Shown: one piece after another, positions 8,065 through 11,046 of the stretch | Layout: each line of letters begins with the position of its first letter | Position numbering within the stretch: position 1 is the first letter of the stretch | Origin: Candidatus Aegiribacteria sp. | GTDB taxonomy: Bacteria; Fermentibacterota; Fermentibacteria; Fermentibacterales; Fermentibacteraceae | Assembly (NCBI GenBank): GCA_021107345.1 | Contig: JAIOSX010000242.1 | Span: 1-11,046, forward strand | Direction: 5' to 3' | Length of the DNA: 11,046 bases | The notes under the pieces: model-generated | Database searches by the model: none | What the model was told of the DNA's origin: nothing | What the model saw: the letters and a program-made list of their open reading frames with translations, nothing else | Program-made: the position numbers and the translations under genes

Positions 8065-8541
8065 ATGGGGCGAAGGGCAGGTACGGAGAACACTCTCGGC
8101 ATTGCAGGCCTTGGAAGAGCTGTTGAACTCCGGGCAGAAGAGATGGAGGCCGAGGCCGAACGGCTGGCTGAACTCAACACAATACTGAGGGATGGAATAG
8201 AAAGCCGGATCGAGAACATCCATTTCAACAGTGATCCGGAGTACTGTCTTCACTCTACACTTAACGTCTCCTTTGAAGGGATTGAGGGGGAGTCACTTCT
8301 CCTTTACCTTGACCATGAGGGGGTGGAGGTTTCAACCGGTTCGGCATGCGCATCAGGATCACTCGATCCATCCCATGTCCTTCTGGAGATGAATCTTCCT
8401 GTTGAATTCACCCACGGTTCTCTCCGCATGAGTATGGGCAGATCAACAACCCGCGAAGAGGTTGATTACGTTCTGGACGTTCTTCCGGGAATCGTGAAAA
8501 AACTGCGCAGAATGTCTACAGTCTACGGAGGTGAACGATGA
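8065..8541 (+). CDS. nifS: Cysteine desulfurase, C-terminal fragment (catalytic-cysteine part)
   Basis: The Met at 8065 is an internal residue of EMGRRAGTENTLG, not a real start; coding in this frame begins at about 8005. Motifs are RRAGTEN and the mobile loop VSTGSACASGS, whose Cys (fragment residue 95, codon at 8347) forms the persulfide. The position of SACASG with an uninterrupted loop favours NifS/IscS (group I) over SufS. The stop overlaps the scaffold gene's ATG by 4 bases (ATGA at 8538-8541), a coupling that would put the two proteins at matched levels. Confidence 0.8.
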   Translation: MGRRAGTENTLGIAGLGRAVELRAEEMEAEAERLAELNTILRDGIESRIENIHFNSDPEYCLHSTLNVSFEGIEGESLLLYLDHEGVEVSTGSACASGSLDPSHVLLEMNLPVEFTHGSLRMSMGRSTTREEVDYVLDVLPGIVKKLRRMSTVYGGER

Positions 8542-9152
8542 ACTCCTGGCTTTACTCGGAGAAGGTCAAAGATCACTTTATGAATCCGAGAAACATCATG
8601 TTCGATGATGAGGATTTTGAATACGATGCCGTAGGTAAAACCGGAAACATAAAATGCGGTGATGAGATGATCTTCTATTTGAAGATAGACCCGGAAACTC
8701 TCAGTATCTCGGACTGCAGATGGAAGACCTTCGGTTGCGCAAGCGCCATTGCAAGCACATCGGTACTGTCGGAGATGATTAAGGGTATGACACTCGATGA
8801 TGTGTACAATATTTCAAACGTGGATATCATGGAGGAACTCGGAGGGCTTCCGGACAACAAGGTTCACTGCTCCGTACTCGGAGATAAGGCTCTTCAGGAA
8901 GCCATCAACAATTATTACAACACCCACGGCATGGAAGATAAGGTCCATGATACCGAGTCAAGGATTGTTTGCGAATGTCTTGACGTTTCCGAGGAAGAGA
9001 TCGAACATGCCGTACTTGAGGGAGCGCGCAATTACTATCAGCTTCAGGAGATGACAAAGGTAGGCACCTCCTGCGGCAAGTGTGAAGAAGATGCAAGGGA
9101 ACGTCTGGGTTATTACCTGGACAAGCATTTTGGAATCAAGGAGATCAATTAA
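8538..9152 (+). CDS. nifU: IscU/NifU-type Fe-S scaffold fused to a BFD-like [2Fe-2S] domain
   Basis: 204 residues. The N-terminal scaffold domain (about 1-130) has all three cluster-ligand cysteines: Cys40 in KCGD, Cys67 in FGCASA and Cys111 in KVHCSVLG, with Asp42, Lys108 and His110 also in place. A second domain (about 142-195) has Cys145-X-Cys147, then 31 residues, then Cys179-X2-Cys182. This is the ligand spacing of the bacterioferritin-associated ferredoxin (BFD) [2Fe-2S] fold, which forms the middle domain of nitrogenase NifU. The C-terminal Nfu domain of full NifU (about 300 residues) is absent. It accepts sulfur from the desulfurase and builds clusters in the cytoplasm. The ribosome site GGAGGTG, 5 bases before the ATG, sits inside the desulfurase end, so translational coupling is likely. 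No nitrogenase genes are nearby; a housekeeping role is more probable. Confidence 0.93.
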   Translation: MNSWLYSEKVKDHFMNPRNIMFDDEDFEYDAVGKTGNIKCGDEMIFYLKIDPETLSISDCRWKTFGCASAIASTSVLSEMIKGMTLDDVYNISNVDIMEELGGLPDNKVHCSVLGDKALQEAINNYYNTHGMEDKVHDTESRIVCECLDVSEEEIEHAVLEGARNYYQLQEMTKVGTSCGKCEEDARERLGYYLDKHFGIKEIN

Positions 9153-9176
9153 TCTGATTCAGGGAGGAGAAAAGCA

Positions 9177-9596
9177 ATGTTTGTTCTTGTTTTAATCGTT
9201 GCCATTACCTCAGATAACCTTTCCGGTTTCTGGCATTCGGAACCCGACCTTTCAGAAGGATACAAAAGCTGCTATTTCTTCTGGGACACCGGTGAGTATG
9301 CTTATATGAGATCCATCGAAGAGGGTACTCTTTACATGGGCGACTGGTTCATCGCCAATGATGAACTGGTTCTCCACATGTGGGATGCGATGAATATTGG
9401 CGGCTCTTCGATGGGGATAAGATCTACCAAAACAACACTTGAGCTTTCAACCATTTGTGGTATAAGCAGGCTCATTATACTTAGCAAAAGACCCTTCTAC
9501 CTTCTGAACAGAGATCCCTCGGTAGCCATAATATCTCTTGTACCAACCTACGGAATGACCAGCAGTGAAATCGAGGCTTTCTCAACCTACGACTGA
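9177..9596 (+). CDS. Small hypothetical protein, third gene of the iron-sulfur operon
   Basis: 139 residues, not recognised. It starts 24 bases after the scaffold stop behind a strong ribosome site (GGGAGGAG, about 8 bases before ATG), so it is probably co-transcribed. The first 12 residues are hydrophobic but lack the usual positive charge, so export is uncertain. Residues about 15-70 (SGFWHSEPDLSEGY..FFWDTGEYAYMRS..GTLYMGDWFIANDELVLHMWD) have alternating aromatic and polar residues, with a GxW start and a G-x-W-x(4)-DEL pattern like the strands of lipocalin-type or other small beta-barrel domains. Two cysteines (Cys32 and a later one in STICGIS) are not in a metal-binding spacing. A link to Fe-S assembly is suggested only by position. 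Confidence 0.75.
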   Translation: MFVLVLIVAITSDNLSGFWHSEPDLSEGYKSCYFFWDTGEYAYMRSIEEGTLYMGDWFIANDELVLHMWDAMNIGGSSMGIRSTKTTLELSTICGISRLIILSKRPFYLLNRDPSVAIISLVPTYGMTSSEIEAFSTYD

Positions 9597-9633
9597 TTAC
9601 ATGCGCTCAGGTATATAACAAACAGGGACTACC

Positions 9634-9651
9634 GCCTATAATGACATAGGT
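9634..9651 (-). terminator. Weak hairpin at the convergent gene ends
   Basis: CCTAT pairs with ATAGG (9635-9639 with 9646-9650), extended by one G-U pair, around a 6-base loop. It lies between the plus-strand stop at 9596 and the minus-strand stop at 9655-9657, where a terminator is expected. The stem is short and no clear U-tract follows on either strand. Confidence 0.25.
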
Positions 9652-9654
9652 CTA

Positions 9655-10647
9655 TCAGCGGACTACTGCCAGCTGGTGTATTATTATGTTGCCGCTGGTG
9701 GTGGTAAGCTGCACGAAGTACACTCCACTTTCTTCAATGAAGGTACTCACAACTGCATCGGCTGGAAAACTCTCAACAACTCTTCCCGAAATGTCAAACA
9801 CCTGAATTGTTCCCGTTTCTTCGACGGGAAGCAGACAGTTTATCGAGAAGTTTCCATTGCTCGGGTTTGGACCAACAGTCATTATCGCTGACGGCAAGGT
9901 TATTTCATCGCCGTTTATACCTGTGGCAGCCTCAGGAAGATCCATAAAGTTCGAATTGAGAACTTCCTTTGTCCCGGAAGCATATTGAACGAAAGTAGCC
10001 ACATTCAGATTATCGAACGGGTGCGCAGACGGATTCAGCACATAGTCTCCGGCTACACTGATGGTCTGGGGATAGGGACCCGTGAAATTCAGAAGCTGAC
10101 CGTAGTTACCAAGAGGGAACGCAACCGGTATCCACATCATCTCCTGTCCGTTGTACCCGCCCCAGCTTGAGGTAGCGATTTCATGATCCTCAAGTATCAC
10201 AGACCATATCTTGACGGGGTAGGATTCAGCAGGCTCTTCTTCTGCTGTAACACTGATGTAGACGGTACCTCCCAAGGAATCACCAACGAAGTTGATATCG
10301 AAATCAATATATGCTGGTACCGCAAGCCTTGTGTTGATCGAGGCAGCGTAGGTTGTTGGATTATAACCGGCAGCCAGTCCGTCGATCTTCACCGTCGGTG
10401 TATAACCGACAGAGTAAAAACTTAGCCGTGATGAATTGAAGCTATTTGCCGCGGGGCCGTTGTAGAATATGTAAAGGGGCGCAAGATCCCCCGAGGCAAC
10501 AAAGGGATTAAGTGCTGTCTTAACAGCTGACCAGCTGCTGTAACAAGTGCCTCAACCGGTCTGGGTGAAATACTCGAACAGAACAACCCTATCAGCTGAA
10601 AAGGACACAGCTGTGAAAGCCATAAGAAATAGTAGTATTATTTTCAT
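9655..10647 (-). CDS. Candidate secreted selenoprotein: thioredoxin-fold/Omp28-like protein with UxxC motif and sorting tail
   Basis: 330 residues if the TGA at 10552-10554 is read as selenocysteine. The start at 10647 has a good ribosome site (GGGAG, about 5 bases upstream) and a signal peptide (MKIILLFLMAFTAVSFSA, residues 1-18). Then comes RVVLFEYFTQTG-U32-GTC35-YSSW, where Omp28/thioredoxin-fold proteins carry a CxxC. The frame is continuous on both sides of the TGA. A cis-proline-type motif VGYTPTVKIDG follows at about 80-90, as in thioredoxin folds. Residues about 100-240 are a beta-rich region with similarity to Omp28-type proteins. The last 75 or so residues (TVGPNPSNGNF..IQVFDISGRVVES..GVYFVQLTT..HQLAVVR) are a type IX-like C-terminal sorting domain. 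The expected role is an extracytoplasmic thiol/selenol oxidoreductase; the substrate is unknown. A gene finder that stops at TGA would keep only 9655-10392, losing the signal peptide and active site. Alternatives are a pseudogene or a base error turning TGC/TGT into TGA. Confidence 0.8.
10522..10554 (-). promoter_or_regulatory. Candidate bacterial SECIS element with its UGA codon
   Basis: In the RNA, UGA (10554-10552) is followed after 19 bases by apical loop GGUC (10532-10529), closed by a 7-pair stem AGCAGCU/AGCUGUU that includes one G-U pair. An alternative fold, ACAGC/GCUGU with a 9-base loop and a bulged U below, also exposes GGUC. From memory, E. coli fdhF has 18 bases between its UGA and an identical GGUC loop, the part bound by SelB. 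Bacterial SECIS hairpins lie inside the coding sequence just after UGA and have a G in the first loop positions, and this one does. Confidence 0.7.
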
Positions 10648-10667
10648 GTTTTCTCCCATCCTTAACA

Positions 10668-10686
10668 ACATACTAATCTAGTATGT
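10668..10686. promoter_or_regulatory. Perfect 8+3+8 palindrome upstream of the selenoprotein gene, candidate operator
   Basis: Arms ACATACTA and TAGTATGT around ATC, ending 20 bases before the start codon at 10647. On the minus strand a TACAAT -10-like box (10688-10693) lies immediately upstream, so the palindrome would cover the transcription start, as expected for a repressor site. No -35 box is convincing at 16-18 bases. It could also form a leader hairpin. Confidence 0.45.
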
Positions 10687-10693
10687 AATTGTA

Positions 10694-10935
10694 CAGGATA
10701 GCGAGAATCTTCGCTTGATTATCTTGAATTGCACGTAAAGAAAATGAACAACTCCTGGAAACACAGTAGTTAAAGCGTTCATTGCGGCAGGCTCCTGGAA
10801 GTCTGTGATGACAATCCTCAGCGAATAAATATCAAGGGCACCATTCTCACTTGAGAGGATGAGCTTTTAATCGATCAGGCTTCTTGGGTATGGACATCTA
10901 TAGTAGTACGCTAATCTCAGGGAGGTCTCTTCTGA
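10694..10935. other. Intergenic stretch upstream of the selenoprotein gene
   Basis: No coding frame with a ribosome site and no RNA gene recognised. It holds a short inverted repeat AGCGA/TCGCT around 10700-10715, a TCTCA/TGAGA pair near 10845-10856, and CTCCTGGAA twice (about 10750 and 10790). None of these is strong enough to assign a function. Confidence 0.35.
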
Positions 10936-11046
10936 CTATCGGCTAATGAATTTTTCCAGCAGGTTCAGCATATTGTCTTCGGTTAAGAACTCAGCCTCGA
11001 ATGGTCTTTCAAGAAATGGAGTTACATCCCTTCTGATATCTTTCCA
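10936..11046 (-). CDS. C-terminal end of a gene entering from the right, possibly AbiEii-type nucleotidyltransferase
   Basis: The last 36 codons and a TAG stop (10936-10938) are in the window. The peptide reads WKDIRRDVTPFLERPFEAEF then LTEDNMLNLLEKFISR. The order D-V-x-PFL-x(3)-EAEFLT-x-(D/E)N-x-LxLL resembles, from memory, the C-terminus of AbiEii/AbiGii-family nucleotidyltransferases, toxins of type IV abortive-infection systems, whose antitoxin gene normally lies just upstream. That would be beyond the window, so the call rests on this tail alone. The coding reading itself is well supported by the open frame to the edge and sensible composition. Confidence 0.5.
   Translation of the reverse strand, partial: WKDIRRDVTPFLERPFEAEFLTEDNMLNLLEKFISR

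Larger units (their letters stand above)
7361..8541 (+). pseudogene. nifS: Cysteine desulfurase NifS/IscS, interrupted by a one-base frameshift
   Basis: The two frames 7361-8017 and 8065-8541 are halves of one PLP-dependent cysteine desulfurase, which takes sulfur from cysteine for Fe-S cluster assembly. The first half runs through SAHKIYGPRGSG and then goes out of frame into a TAA at 8015. The alternate frame continues without a gap from 8005 as ALYVRKGTPFCPLIRGGHQEMGRRAGTEN, exactly what the family has there. Restoring one G to the GGGG run (8002-8005) gives a 393-residue protein with PLP Lys207 and catalytic Cys330, next to Lys206 and Cys328 of E. coli IscS. Every family motif is otherwise intact, so this is a very recent mutation or, more probably, a homopolymer error in the assembly. 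The ribosome site is GGGAG, 5-6 bases before the ATG. Confidence 0.9.

Noticed and set aside
8065..8067. ATG at 8065 as an independent gene start
   Set aside because: It lies inside the conserved desulfurase motif HQEMGRRAGTEN. The same frame is coding from about 8005.
9655..10392. Short version of the Omp28-like gene starting at the Met at 10392
   Set aside because: This start has no signal peptide or convincing ribosome site and begins in the middle of the thioredoxin-like domain (KIDG), although the upstream frame is clearly coding.
10552..10554. Genome-wide reassignment of TGA to Trp or Gly
   Set aside because: TGA is the plausible terminator of the genes ending at 2266, 2141, 8541 and 9655, and Trp is encoded by TGG throughout. 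Only one internal TGA occurs, and it has a SECIS-like hairpin.
10694..10935. A tRNA or small RNA gene upstream of the selenoprotein gene, such as selC
   Set aside because: No cloverleaf, no T-loop GTTCGANTC-type motif and no CCA end could be found; only short unrelated repeats.

Overview
The window looks like chromosome of an uncultured Gram-negative bacterium from the Fibrobacteres-Chlorobi-Bacteroidetes (FCB) neighbourhood. A Fermentibacteria/Aegiribacteria-like lineage is my guess; no 16S or marker gene is present to prove it. The support is a type IX-like C-terminal sorting domain on one secreted protein, many short secreted proteins with signal peptides, purine-rich Shine-Dalgarno sites, moderate GC judged by eye, and frequent strand switches. 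TGA is a normal stop for several genes (2264-2266, 2141-2143, 8539-8541), so a genome-wide reassignment of TGA is unlikely.

Layout. Bases 1-2266 (+): the 3' part of a hybrid PAS/histidine kinase/receiver protein, then a periplasmic chalcone-isomerase-like protein. Bases 2141-3445 (-): a secreted TPR plus alpha/beta-hydrolase esterase whose tail runs antisense into the previous gene. Bases 3446-3782: a gene-poor gap ending in a strong palindrome. Bases 3783-7124 (-): a secreted beta-propeller-like protein, a CASTOR/POLLUX-type two-RCK ion channel, and a small secreted beta-helix protein. Bases 7361-9596 (+): an iron-sulfur cluster operon with a cysteine desulfurase broken by one missing G, an IscU scaffold fused to a BFD-type [2Fe-2S] domain, and a small unknown protein. 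Bases 9655-10647 (-): a secreted thioredoxin-fold/Omp28-like protein with a sorting tail. Bases 10936-11046 (-): the last 36 residues of a gene entering from the right.

The standout is the gene at 9655-10647. It is interrupted only by an in-frame TGA at 10552-10554, and that TGA falls on the first position of a CxxC-type redox motif (U-G-T-C) just after the signal peptide, in a thioredoxin-like fold. Immediately downstream is a hairpin with apical loop GGUC, 19 nt after the UGA. The E. coli fdhF SECIS, as I recall it, has the same loop sequence 18 nt after its UGA. I read this as a previously unannotated secreted selenoprotein whose N-terminal 85 residues a standard gene caller would miss.

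The other notable anomalies are the single-base frameshift in the desulfurase (its PLP lysine and catalytic cysteine are both preserved in the two halves), a 126-bp convergent coding overlap, and an operator-like perfect palindrome in the leader of the selenoprotein gene.
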